Below are positions 41,363 to 49,619 of a stretch of DNA of 64,000 nt, in pieces; position 1 is the first letter of the stretch; each line of letters starts with the position of its first letter. Where the stretch lies: contig CAMNNQ010000051.1 of the NCBI GenBank assembly GCA_946545645.1, positions 62,001-126,000 on the forward strand, written 5' to 3'. This DNA comes from an uncultured Clostridia bacterium. Its GTDB lineage: Bacteria > Bacillota > Clostridia > Oscillospirales > Ruminococcaceae. Below the pieces are notes generated by a model, which ran no database searches, was not told the DNA's origin, and was given only the letters and a program-made list of their open reading frames with translations. Made by a program: the position numbers and the translations under genes.

Positions 41363-41920
41363 TCATTCCTGTCCGGCTTTGGGCATCCAGTTTTTCTTTT
41401 TGAAAATATGATTCAGCAGGAAAAACGTAACAACAGCAGAAGCGATGCCTAAAGTGATCCCTGCCATAACATCGGTCGGGTAATGTACCATAAAGTAGAT
41501 CCGCGAGAAACAGATACTTGCAGCAAGCAGCAGTAAAGGTGCTCCGAGCTTCTTGTTCTGGAAAAAGATGGCGAGTGAGAAGGCTGCGCTTGACCCTGAG
41601 TGTCCGGAAGGAAAGGAATATGAAGTCGGATGATTGATGATAGTATCAAAGTCCGGTCTGTAATAGAATGGCCTTTCGCGCTGGATAATGAATTTCAGGA
41701 TTAGCTCGCCGCAGATGAATTGCAGAAGAAGAGCAGCCGCAGCAAATAATCCGATTTGTCTTGTCTTTTTGTTTATTATGAGCACTAGGCTGAGAAGGAT
41801 CCAGATAATTCCATGATTTCCCAGATAAGTGACTATCCTGAAAAAGACTGTCAGCGGCTCGCATCTGAGACTTTCTATTTTTTCGAGGATCGAGATATCC
41901 CATTCGGTTATCGCATTCAA
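41363..41920 (-). CDS. PAP2-family membrane phosphatase
   Basis: The 185-residue membrane protein has six hydrophobic segments and the PAP2 catalytic motifs KFIIQRERPF, SFPSGHSGSSA and SRIYFMVHYPTDVMAG. Family members remove phosphate from lipids such as undecaprenyl pyrophosphate or phosphatidic acid on the outer membrane face. The start is TTG at 41920 after GGAGGC; an ATG 14 codons upstream overlaps the -10 element and cannot be translated from this promoter. Confidence 0.92.
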   Translation of the reverse strand: MNAITEWDISILEKIESLRCEPLTVFFRIVTYLGNHGIIWILLSLVLIINKKTRQIGLFAAAALLLQFICGELILKFIIQRERPFYYRPDFDTIINHPTSYSFPSGHSGSSAAFSLAIFFQNKKLGAPLLLLAASICFSRIYFMVHYPTDVMAGITLGIASAVVTFFLLNHIFKKKNWMPKAGQE

Positions 41921-41950
41921 ATGTATCGCCTCCAAAATAACAACGTTAGT

Positions 41951-41979
41951 ATTATAACACATCTAAAATAAAATGTAAA
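41951..41979 (-). promoter_or_regulatory. Promoter of the PAP2 gene
   Basis: Minus-strand TTTACA (41979-41974), 17-base spacer, TATAAT (41956-41951) in an extended TGTTATAAT context. Confidence 0.75.
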
Positions 41980-42071
41980 GTGGCGTATAAAACAAAACGG
42001 TATAATGAGTCATAATCAAATATAAATGATATGTCAAAACAAAAAATATCTATACGAAATGCAATTTAAGC

Positions 42072-42101
42072 TTGCAATAAGGCAATGAACTATGATATAA
42101 T
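42072..42101 (+). promoter_or_regulatory. Promoter of the ABC exporter operon
   Basis: TTGCAA (42072-42077), 18-base spacer, TATAAT (42096-42101). Confidence 0.65.
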
Positions 42102-42142
42102 AATAAAATAGGAAGTTAAAAACAAGTTAAAGGGAGAATAAA

Positions 42143-43888
42143 ATGCTCAAGCTGTTTAGATATTTGAAACACTATAAGCTCCAGAGTATTCTGGGGCCGC
42201 TTTTCAAACTTACCGAGGCGTGCTTTGAACTTGCAGTTCCTCTTGTAATGGCTAAGATAATCGACGTCGGGATCGCAGAAAACGACACGGGATATATTAT
42301 TAAAATGGGTCTGGTGCTTGTGCTCCTGGGAGTATTAGGCCTTGCGGCTTCGCTGACTGCTCAGTTTTTTGCTGCGAGAGCTTCTCTCGGATTCGGAACT
42401 GAACTAAGGCGGGATCTTTTCCACCATATTAACTCTTTATCTCACAAAGAGATAGATAAACTTGGAGCAGCTACTCTTGTGTCCAGGATGACAGTGGATA
42501 TTAACCAAGCGCAAACAGGCATAAATATGCTTCTGAGGCTTTTCCTGCGTTCACCGTTTATTGTTATCGGTGCAGTTATCATGGCTTTTACAGTCTCGGT
42601 AAAACTGACGCTGATCTTTCTTGTAGCTTCTCCTATGCTCGGACTCGTTATCTTCTTTGTTATGAAGAGAACTGTTCCTATGTATAAGCTGATACAGAAG
42701 AAACTGGACAGAACGACACTGAATGTCGGAGAGAATATTTCCGGAGTAAGAGTGATAAGAGCTTTTTCAAGACAGGAGGATGAACGGAGGAGCTTCGAGA
42801 AGAATGCAGAGGAGCTTTACGAGCTTCAGATGAAAGCCGGACGTATCTCGGCACTAACCAATCCCTGTACATTTGTAATTGTTTATCTTGCTATTATAGC
42901 TATAATCTGGTTCGGCGGAGTCAATGTTGATGCCGGAAGCCTTACTCAGGGGGAGCTTATCGCTCTGATAAGCTATATGAACCAGATCCTTCTGGCGCTG
43001 CTGGCTGTGGCTTTGCTTGTTACTTCTCTTACAAGGGCTCAGGCTTCCTCTATAAGGATCAATGAAGTTTTTGATGTCAAGCCCTCGGTTACAGATCAAG
43101 GGAATTCCGAGCTGGAGCTTGATAAAAATGCTCCTGCTGTTAGGTTCGATAATGTCTCTTTTTCATATCATACAAGCGGCGAGTATGCTATAAAGAACAT
43201 TACCTTTACAGCTATGAAGGGCGAAACTATCGGCATTATCGGAGGTACAGGCTGCGGAAAATCGACACTTGTTAGCCTTATCCCGAGATTTTATGATGTA
43301 TCAGAAGGAGCTGTAAGTGTATATGGAAAGGATGTAAAGTGTTTCCCCTTTTCACAGCTCAGAGAGGAGATAGGATATGTCCCTCAGAAAGCTGAACTCT
43401 TCCGCGGGACAGTAAGAGAAAACCTGCACTTTCGCTGCAAGGATGCTTCTGATGATGATATCAATAAAGCTCTTGAAATAGCGCAGGCTTATGATTTCGT
43501 CTATGAAACACCGGAAGGACTTGATCATAATATCGTTGCCGGAGGTCGTAATCTATCGGGAGGTCAGAGGCAGAGGCTGACAATCGCCAGGGCACTGGTG
43601 GGAGATCCTGATATACTGATCCTTGATGATTCCGCATCTGCGCTGGATCTTGCTACTGATGCGGCTTTGAGACACGCTCTTGCCGAAAAGACAAAAGGAA
43701 TGACGGTATTCATCGTTTCACAGCGAGTGTCTTCAATCAGATTTGCTGATAAGATACTTGTACTAGAAGACGGCGAACTGGTCGGAACAGGGACTCATGA
43801 ACAGCTCCTTTCTGATTGCCCGATCTACTCGGAGATCTGCCGATCCCAGCAATATAATGACGGAAGGGAGGCGGAAAACGATGAGTGA
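42143..43888 (+). CDS. ABC exporter half-transporter, degenerate-site subunit
   Basis: The 581-residue protein has six transmembrane helices followed by an ATPase with Walker A GGTGCGKST, signature LSGGQRQR and Walker B LILDDSASALD. The residue after the Walker B Asp is Asp rather than the usual Glu, as in the inactive site of heterodimeric exporters. It overlaps the next gene by eight bases, and together they should form a heterodimer of the BmrCD/TM287-288 type exporting drugs, peptides or lipids. Substrate unknown. AAAGGGAG precedes the ATG. Confidence 0.92.
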   Translation: MLKLFRYLKHYKLQSILGPLFKLTEACFELAVPLVMAKIIDVGIAENDTGYIIKMGLVLVLLGVLGLAASLTAQFFAARASLGFGTELRRDLFHHINSLSHKEIDKLGAATLVSRMTVDINQAQTGINMLLRLFLRSPFIVIGAVIMAFTVSVKLTLIFLVASPMLGLVIFFVMKRTVPMYKLIQKKLDRTTLNVGENISGVRVIRAFSRQEDERRSFEKNAEELYELQMKAGRISALTNPCTFVIVYLAIIAIIWFGGVNVDAGSLTQGELIALISYMNQILLALLAVALLVTSLTRAQASSIRINEVFDVKPSVTDQGNSELELDKNAPAVRFDNVSFSYHTSGEYAIKNITFTAMKGETIGIIGGTGCGKSTLVSLIPRFYDVSEGAVSVYGKDVKCFPFSQLREEIGYVPQKAELFRGTVRENLHFRCKDASDDDINKALEIAQAYDFVYETPEGLDHNIVAGGRNLSGGQRQRLTIARALVGDPDILILDDSASALDLATDAALRHALAEKTKGMTVFIVSQRVSSIRFADKILVLEDGELVGTGTHEQLLSDCPIYSEICRSQQYNDGREAENDE

Positions 43889-45626
43889 AAAGACTTCTTT
43901 TTCTTCTCTGAGGCCTTTGCTGAGCTATATCAGGCCGCATAAACATCTGCTAATCGTTACGCTTCTTTTGGCCTGCGTTTCCGTTGCAGCGACACTTTAT
44001 GCTCCGATACTTGTCGGTGATGCAGTTGATCTTATCGTATCAAAAGGGAAGGTCGATTTTGAAGGCGTAGTGAAGATCCTGATAAAGTTGGGTATCCTTG
44101 TTGCTGCGGCAGGAGCTGCTCAGTGGTTCATGAGCCTTTGCACAAACAAAGTCGCATTCCTTGCTGTCAGAGATCTCAGAAACGACGCTTTTGCAAATCT
44201 CCAGAAACTCCCGCTTTCATATATTGACCGCTGCAAACAGGGAGACATGATAAGCCGCCTCGTTTCAGATATAGAAAACATCTCCGACGGTTTGCTGATG
44301 GGTTTTGCTCAACTGTTCACAGGCGTTGTTACTATTGTCGGGACACTGGTGTTTATGCTGACGATAAATGTTAAGATCACTCTCATCGTTGTGTTCGTAA
44401 CGCCTTTATCGCTGTTCGTTGCAAGATTTATCTCGCGAAACACATTCAGACTGTTCAGAAAGCAGACCGAGGCAAGAGGCGAGCTAACCGCTCTTGTAGA
44501 CGAGATGGTGGGAAGCGGTAAGACTCTTAAAGCCTTTAATTACGGTGAAGAAGCTGAAAAACGGTTTGAAAAGCTGAACGGAGAGTTAAGGCACGCTTGG
44601 GTCAGAGCTGTTTTCTTCTCCTCGCTTACTAATCCATGTACCAGATTCATTAACGGGCTGGTATATAATCTTGTTGGCATAATCGGCGCTTTTACTGCCA
44701 TCGGAGGGACATTTACAGTTGGGCAGCTTTCATGTTTTCTGACCTATGCCAATCAGTATACAAAGCCTTTCAATGAGATCTCCGGAGTTATAACCGAGCT
44801 TCAGAGCGCTCTGGCCGCGGCAGGCAGAGCTTTTGATGTCATAAACGAAGAGCCTGAAGCATCCGATGCTGATACTGCCGTTGTGCTTACCGATGCAGGC
44901 GGCTCTATGAGAGCTGAGGATGTCAGCTTCTCCTATACGCCGGAAGTACCGCTGATCGAATGCTTTAATCTGAAGGTACGCTCCGGGCAGCATATCGCGA
45001 TAGTCGGGCCGACCGGCTGTGGAAAGACGACATTCATAAATCTGCTTATGCGTTTCTATGATGTGACCGGAGGCTGTATCTATGTTGACGATACTCCGAT
45101 CAAGGGCTGCACAAGATCTTCATTGCGTTCACAGTATGGGATGGTATTGCAGGAGACCTGGCTGAAAACCGGAACTATCAAGGAGAATATCGCTTACGGA
45201 AAACCTGATGCTTCTGATGATGAGATCATCGCTGCTGCTAAGGCAGCACACTGCCACAGCTTTATCAAACGTCTTCCGGATGGCTATGATACTGTTATCT
45301 CAAACGACGGGGGATCGCTTTCGCAAGGGCAGAAACAGCTTCTCTGTATTTCGAGGATAATGCTTTCTCTTCCGCCTATGCTGATCCTTGACGAGGCGAC
45401 ATCTTCCATAGATACCAGGACTGAGATACTGATACAAAAGACCTTTGCCAAAATGATGGAGGGAAGGACAAGTTTTATCATAGCACATCGTCTTTCCACC
45501 ATACGGGAAGCGGATTGCATTATCGTTATGCGGGCCGGGCATATCGTAGAGCAGGGGACTCACAATGAGCTGCTTAGAACAAACGGTTTCTATTCAGAGC
45601 TTTATAATTCACAATTTGAAAAATGA
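43881..45626 (+). CDS. ABC exporter half-transporter, catalytic subunit
   Basis: Partner of the previous gene, also 581 residues. Six transmembrane helices lead to an ATPase with GPTGCGKTT, signature LSQGQKQL and Walker B LILDEATSSID. The Walker B Glu is present, while the signature has Gln for the second Gly position. The mix of an intact Walker B here and Asp in the partner fits a heterodimer with one consensus and one degenerate site. ATG 43881 follows GGGAGG within the end of the first gene. Confidence 0.92.
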   Translation: MSEKTSFSSLRPLLSYIRPHKHLLIVTLLLACVSVAATLYAPILVGDAVDLIVSKGKVDFEGVVKILIKLGILVAAAGAAQWFMSLCTNKVAFLAVRDLRNDAFANLQKLPLSYIDRCKQGDMISRLVSDIENISDGLLMGFAQLFTGVVTIVGTLVFMLTINVKITLIVVFVTPLSLFVARFISRNTFRLFRKQTEARGELTALVDEMVGSGKTLKAFNYGEEAEKRFEKLNGELRHAWVRAVFFSSLTNPCTRFINGLVYNLVGIIGAFTAIGGTFTVGQLSCFLTYANQYTKPFNEISGVITELQSALAAAGRAFDVINEEPEASDADTAVVLTDAGGSMRAEDVSFSYTPEVPLIECFNLKVRSGQHIAIVGPTGCGKTTFINLLMRFYDVTGGCIYVDDTPIKGCTRSSLRSQYGMVLQETWLKTGTIKENIAYGKPDASDDEIIAAAKAAHCHSFIKRLPDGYDTVISNDGGSLSQGQKQLLCISRIMLSLPPMLILDEATSSIDTRTEILIQKTFAKMMEGRTSFIIAHRLSTIREADCIIVMRAGHIVEQGTHNELLRTNGFYSELYNSQFEK

Positions 45627-45630
45627 CGAT

Positions 45631-45665
45631 ACAGTGCCCGGGGGTCATAAGGCTCCGGGCACTGT
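45631..45665 (+). terminator. Hairpin after the ABC exporter operon
   Basis: An 11-bp perfect stem (ACAGTGCCCGG / CCGGGCACTGT) followed by CATTTTATT; the T run is weak. Confidence 0.65.
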
Positions 45666-45731
45666 CATTTTATTCTCTGCGGGCATATAATATGATGTCG
45701 GTCGGTGTGGTCGGAGCGATAGGGTGATTAG

Positions 45732-45947
45732 ATGAAAAAAACGTATATAGCTATGTCTTCGATCACCTTTGCGATGAGAGCAAAGGATGTTCTCAGCAGG
45801 AGCGGGATAAGATGCGAGATCATCAGGACTCCGAAAAATCTGGGAACAGGCTGCGGTTATTCGATCGCTGTGACCGGAGATGTCAGTAGGGCACTGCGGC
45901 TGTTGGATAATAACAGTATACCTCATAAGATGACCTACGAATCATAA
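45732..45947 (+). CDS. DUF3343 small protein (putative Se/S carrier-like)
   Basis: The 71-residue protein starts MKKTYIAMSSITFAMRAKDVL and has IIRTPKNLGTGCGYSIAV, the conserved core of DUF3343 with a single Cys. Such proteins are thought to carry sulfur or selenium, mainly because of their neighbours. Here a cysteine-desulfurase-like gene follows after 33 bases, consistent with that idea. selD and yedF, frequent partners, are absent. The biochemical role remains inferred. Confidence 0.85.
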   Translation: MKKTYIAMSSITFAMRAKDVLSRSGIRCEIIRTPKNLGTGCGYSIAVTGDVSRALRLLDNNSIPHKMTYES

Positions 45948-45980
45948 ATATAGCTGCTTCAACCAAAGGAGGGAGTGTCC

Positions 45981-47138
45981 ATGCCGTTGGAGACAGCTTC
46001 CGGCGGCATGGACATTATAATGATAAATTTTGATAATTCTGCAACAACTTTTCCAAAGCCGCAGTCCGTAAGGAGAGCTGTAGCGGCTGCTGTAGAGAAA
46101 TACGGGGGAAATCCCGGGCGCAGCGGCCATGAGCTCTCAATGCTTGCTGCCTCAAAAGTCTATGAGGTCAGATCACTGGCTGCCGAGATGTTTGGGGCAC
46201 TTCCTGAAAACACTGCATTTACCGTAAACTGTACGTTTGCGCTCAATATGGCTATCAAGGGCCTGATGCAGTACGGTGGGCATATAATAATCTCTAATAT
46301 GGAGCACAATGCTGTAGCAAGGCCGGTGTATGAGCTTTCAAGGAGCAGAGGAACAGAGTATTCGATCGCTGAGGTCACTGACAGCGATGAAGAGACTGTA
46401 AAAAACTTTGAGAAGCTCATAAGAAAAGATACAAGGTGTATATGCTGTTGTATTGCATCAAATGTTACAGGGCGGGTGCTTCCTTTCCGTAAGCTTGCCG
46501 CCCTTTGCAGAGAGCACAGCATTCCCTTTATTGCCGACTGTGCACAAGCTGCGGGGCTGATCGATCTTTCTCTTGATGACGGAATCGATTTTATCTGCAC
46601 ATCCGGGCATAAATCATTATATGGGCCCACCGGGACAGGACTTCTGATCACAAGCGGGAAGTATCCTCTCTCGACCATTATTGAGGGCGGTACAGGGACA
46701 TCCTCTGCAAGGCTGGAGCAGCCCTCTGAAATGCCTGAACGTCTTGAAAGCGGGACACTTAATACTGTCGGTATAATAGGGCTGGGAGAAGGGATAAGGT
46801 TTGTACGGAATCTCGGGACTGATAAGATCAGAAAACATGAGGATCAGCTTTGCCGCCGACTGATCGAACGCCTGTCAAGAAGAAAAGATATACAGATCTA
46901 CAGGGACAATGCCTTGTATATGCCTATCGTTTCTTTTAATGTCGGAAACGAGAGTTCACACGTAATAGCATCTGCTCTCAATGATGCTGGTTTTGCTGTT
47001 CGCGGCGGGCTCCAATGCGCTGCTTTGGCTCATAATGCTCTTGGTACGATCGAACAGGGAACGGTAAGATTCTCTCCTTCGGCGTTTAATACTATGAAGC
47101 AGGTAGATCTCCTGGCTGATGTACTGATGTCGATCTGA
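45981..47138 (+). CDS. Class V aminotransferase, cysteine desulfurase/selenocysteine lyase-like
   Basis: The 385-residue PLP enzyme shows FDNSATTFPKP at the N-terminus, NMEHNAVARP, DCAQAAGLIDL and the PLP Lys in TSGHKSLYGPTG, then RGGLQCAALAH with the Cys expected for sulfur removal. It resembles the group of desulfurase-like proteins found next to DUF3343. GGAGG lies eight bases before ATG 45981, but the conserved fold begins at an internal ATG 46020 (MINFDNSA). A 9-bp stem pairs 45978-45986 with 46004-46012 and would enclose the first start codon, a possible translation control point. Confidence 0.88.
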   Translation: MPLETASGGMDIIMINFDNSATTFPKPQSVRRAVAAAVEKYGGNPGRSGHELSMLAASKVYEVRSLAAEMFGALPENTAFTVNCTFALNMAIKGLMQYGGHIIISNMEHNAVARPVYELSRSRGTEYSIAEVTDSDEETVKNFEKLIRKDTRCICCCIASNVTGRVLPFRKLAALCREHSIPFIADCAQAAGLIDLSLDDGIDFICTSGHKSLYGPTGTGLLITSGKYPLSTIIEGGTGTSSARLEQPSEMPERLESGTLNTVGIIGLGEGIRFVRNLGTDKIRKHEDQLCRRLIERLSRRKDIQIYRDNALYMPIVSFNVGNESSHVIASALNDAGFAVRGGLQCAALAHNALGTIEQGTVRFSPSAFNTMKQVDLLADVLMSI

Positions 47139-47153
47139 TATAATCTCAAGAAT

Positions 47154-47189
47154 AAAACGCTTTTGCTGTCGTCTGCAAAAGCGTTTTTG
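47154..47189 (+). terminator. Terminator after the class V aminotransferase
   Basis: A perfect 13-bp stem (AAAACGCTTTTGC / GCAAAAGCGTTTT) followed by T. Confidence 0.88.
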
Positions 47190-47240
47190 TTTTCAGAGTG
47201 AAATTTCGGACAAAAATATAAATTTTTTTTTTGATAACTC

Positions 47241-47269
47241 TTGTACTTTTTTAAAATATGTGTTAAAAT
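47241..47269 (+). promoter_or_regulatory. Promoter of cdaA-cdaR
   Basis: TTGTAC (47241-47246), 17-base spacer, TAAAAT (47264-47269). The transcript would have an 80-base leader with a small GC hairpin (TGCCC/GGGCA near 47298-47311). Confidence 0.6.
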
Positions 47270-47355
47270 AAGACTAAGCATACATTATCGGGCTGCTTGC
47301 CCTGCCGGGCAGGAGTTTACTGATATGATCTCATCATCGTTGGGAGTGGTGATAA

Positions 47356-48237
47356 TTGTTTGATACTGTTTCAGACGCTTTATCGTCTGTATGGAATGTT
47401 TTTAGATCGATAACGATCTCTGATGTTATAGATATAGTTATTCTGACCTTTCTGATCTACCATGGCATCAAGCTGATCCGTGAGACAAGAGCTCAGCAAT
47501 TGGTCAAGGGTATTCTTTTCCTTGTCGCTTTCTACATAGTTTCCGTTACTCTGAAATTGCAGACAATGCGGTATCTGCTTAAGCTGTGTTTCCAATGGGG
47601 GATACTTGCGATATTTATTCTGTTCCAGCCTGAGTTCCGTCGTATCCTTGAAAAGGTCGGGCGGACCCGGCTCGCCAGCTTCTCGATTTTCGGAAATAAT
47701 GAAGACGAAAAAGAGCTAACCAAGATCAGAGATTGTATAGAATCGGTCTGCGAGGCTTGTGCTGATCTGGCTTCCACCAAGACAGGCGCACTTATCATCT
47801 TTGAGCGAACTACCAAGCTGGGTGAGCAGATCGCTACCGGGACTGTATTAAACTGTACTGCTTCGTCCGCAATTTTCGGGAATATCTTCTTCCCGAATAC
47901 TCCTTTGCATGACGGTGCCGTAGTTATTAGAGACGGTGTCATTCTGGCCGCCGGATGCTTCCTCCCGAAACCGCAGAACGAGGAGCTAATTGCTAAACAG
48001 CTCGGCTCAAGACACAGGGCTGCTATCGGTATGAGTGAGAACAGCGATGCACTTGTAATAGTAGTTTCCGAAGAGACCGGGACAATATCTGTCGCTGAAA
48101 ACGGAGAGCTTACAAGAGGTTTTTCCAAGGAGAGCCTGAGAAGACTTCTCGTCCATAAGATGCTTCCCGAACAGAACCTCGGCGATCAGAAGGAATCAAC
48201 TCTTGCAGGGAGGGTGATCTCAAAATGGAAAAAGTAA
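47356..48237 (+). CDS. cdaA: Diadenylate cyclase CdaA
   Basis: The 293-residue membrane enzyme makes c-di-AMP from two ATP. Three N-terminal transmembrane helices (within residues 1-100) precede a DAC domain with PLHDGAVVI and GSRHRAAIG, the DGA and RHR catalytic motifs. It overlaps the regulator cdaR by 13 bases. In relatives c-di-AMP controls potassium and turgor. glmM, the usual third gene, is absent. Start is TTG at 47356 after GGGAGTGG. Confidence 0.96.
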   Translation: MFDTVSDALSSVWNVFRSITISDVIDIVILTFLIYHGIKLIRETRAQQLVKGILFLVAFYIVSVTLKLQTMRYLLKLCFQWGILAIFILFQPEFRRILEKVGRTRLASFSIFGNNEDEKELTKIRDCIESVCEACADLASTKTGALIIFERTTKLGEQIATGTVLNCTASSAIFGNIFFPNTPLHDGAVVIRDGVILAAGCFLPKPQNEELIAKQLGSRHRAAIGMSENSDALVIVVSEETGTISVAENGELTRGFSKESLRRLLVHKMLPEQNLGDQKESTLAGRVISKWKK

Positions 48238-49559
48238 ATGCCAAAAGATCGCCTAAAATGCGTGGTACAGACTTCGGCTTACGGATCCTGGCGCTTATAA
48301 TAGCTATAATCATCTGGCTTGTATTATCTATAACCCAGTATCCGACTATCACCAAAAGCATCTCAAATGTTCCTGTCGTGTTTACTTTGGACGGGACTTC
48401 CGCAGCGGAGAAGGGGCTCCAGGCTATCGGATATAAGGATATATCAGTAGATGTCGAGATCAAGGGAATGAACTATGAGATCGGCAGTTATACAGCCAAC
48501 GATCTTGTAGCGACCCTCAATGTCGATAATGTCAATAAAGAGGGAGATTATACCCTTGATATCGATGTTAAGTCTTCACATTCTTCTGACAGAGTCAGTG
48601 TGGTTTCTGTTTCTCCAGAGACTGTAAAGGTTTCTTTTGTGCGTATCAGCAGCGATGTTTTCAACGTTTCTGCCAGCGCTCCGAATGTCAATGCCGAACA
48701 GGGTAAGACCCTTCGTCCTCTTTCGGTATCGCCTTCCGAGATAACTGTCGAGGGAAGCGAAGTCGAGCTGAAAAAGATCAATAAAGTAGAAGCCAAGATA
48801 GATGAAGAAATGACTCTTACAGAAAAAACTACTATTTCTACAGATCATCTTGTTTTCTATGACGAGAACAATAAGGAGCTTGACAGCAGCAAATATAAGG
48901 TGCTCGATGCAGGAACATTTGACGTAACATTTGATATTTATAAGAAGAAAACGGTAAATTTCGCTGTTGATTTCACCGATACTCCAAAGGGCTTTGATGT
49001 TAAGACGATCCCTTATCATCTTTCTGAGGATCAGATCGTAGTCATTACTCCGAATCTCGAGGACAGCGATACACAGACTATAACCCTTGGTTCAGTATCG
49101 CTTCGTGATGTTAAACCCAACGCGACCTTTGAATTTGATGTTGACAGCAAGATCACCGGAGGCGAGATCAATCAGAGCGGTATTTCCAAGGTAACGATGT
49201 CTTTTGATTTTAATACAGATCAATACAAGACTTCGGAATTCGTAATACCTGCTTCGTCTATACAGATCCTGAATGCCCCTGCTGATAAGGTTGTAAGCAT
49301 TGAGACGAAGCAGCTTCCGAGTGTTACGATGTTCGGTCCGGCTTCTGCCATTGATCAGCTAAAAGAAAGCGAGATAATTGCAACTGTTGATCTGACGGAT
49401 GTCGCAAGTACCGGTTCGATAACACGCTCTGTTGAGATCTATTCACAGCGTTTTGTCTCAGTATGGTGCACAGATGAGCAGAATGTCCAGATTGAGATCA
49501 GTGATAAGCCCGTTGTGTCAGACGATTCGTCTTCAAAAAATGACAGCAAAAAGAGCTGA
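48225..49559 (+). CDS. cdaR: CdaA regulatory protein CdaR (YbbR-domain)
   Basis: The 444-residue protein has one N-terminal transmembrane helix (LRILALIIAIIIWLVLSI) and a long extracytoplasmic part built of YbbR repeats, seen as recurring VEIKG, VSPETVKVSF and LGSVSLRDV stretches. It binds CdaA and adjusts c-di-AMP output. The C-terminus is Ser/Lys rich. AGGGAGG precedes the ATG, within the end of cdaA. Confidence 0.93.
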   Translation: MEKVNAKRSPKMRGTDFGLRILALIIAIIIWLVLSITQYPTITKSISNVPVVFTLDGTSAAEKGLQAIGYKDISVDVEIKGMNYEIGSYTANDLVATLNVDNVNKEGDYTLDIDVKSSHSSDRVSVVSVSPETVKVSFVRISSDVFNVSASAPNVNAEQGKTLRPLSVSPSEITVEGSEVELKKINKVEAKIDEEMTLTEKTTISTDHLVFYDENNKELDSSKYKVLDAGTFDVTFDIYKKKTVNFAVDFTDTPKGFDVKTIPYHLSEDQIVVITPNLEDSDTQTITLGSVSLRDVKPNATFEFDVDSKITGGEINQSGISKVTMSFDFNTDQYKTSEFVIPASSIQILNAPADKVVSIETKQLPSVTMFGPASAIDQLKESEIIATVDLTDVASTGSITRSVEIYSQRFVSVWCTDEQNVQIEISDKPVVSDDSSSKNDSKKS

Positions 49560-49573
49560 ACAACTATAAAATC

Positions 49574-49609
49574 GGCTGCCGCATCACCTTAAAACTGCGG
49601 CAGCCTTTT
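49574..49609 (+). terminator. Terminator after cdaR
   Basis: A perfect 10-bp stem (GGCTGCCGCA / TGCGGCAGCC) then TTTT; the ribosome site of the next gene begins right after. Confidence 0.8.
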
Positions 49610-49619
49610 GGAGTTTTTT

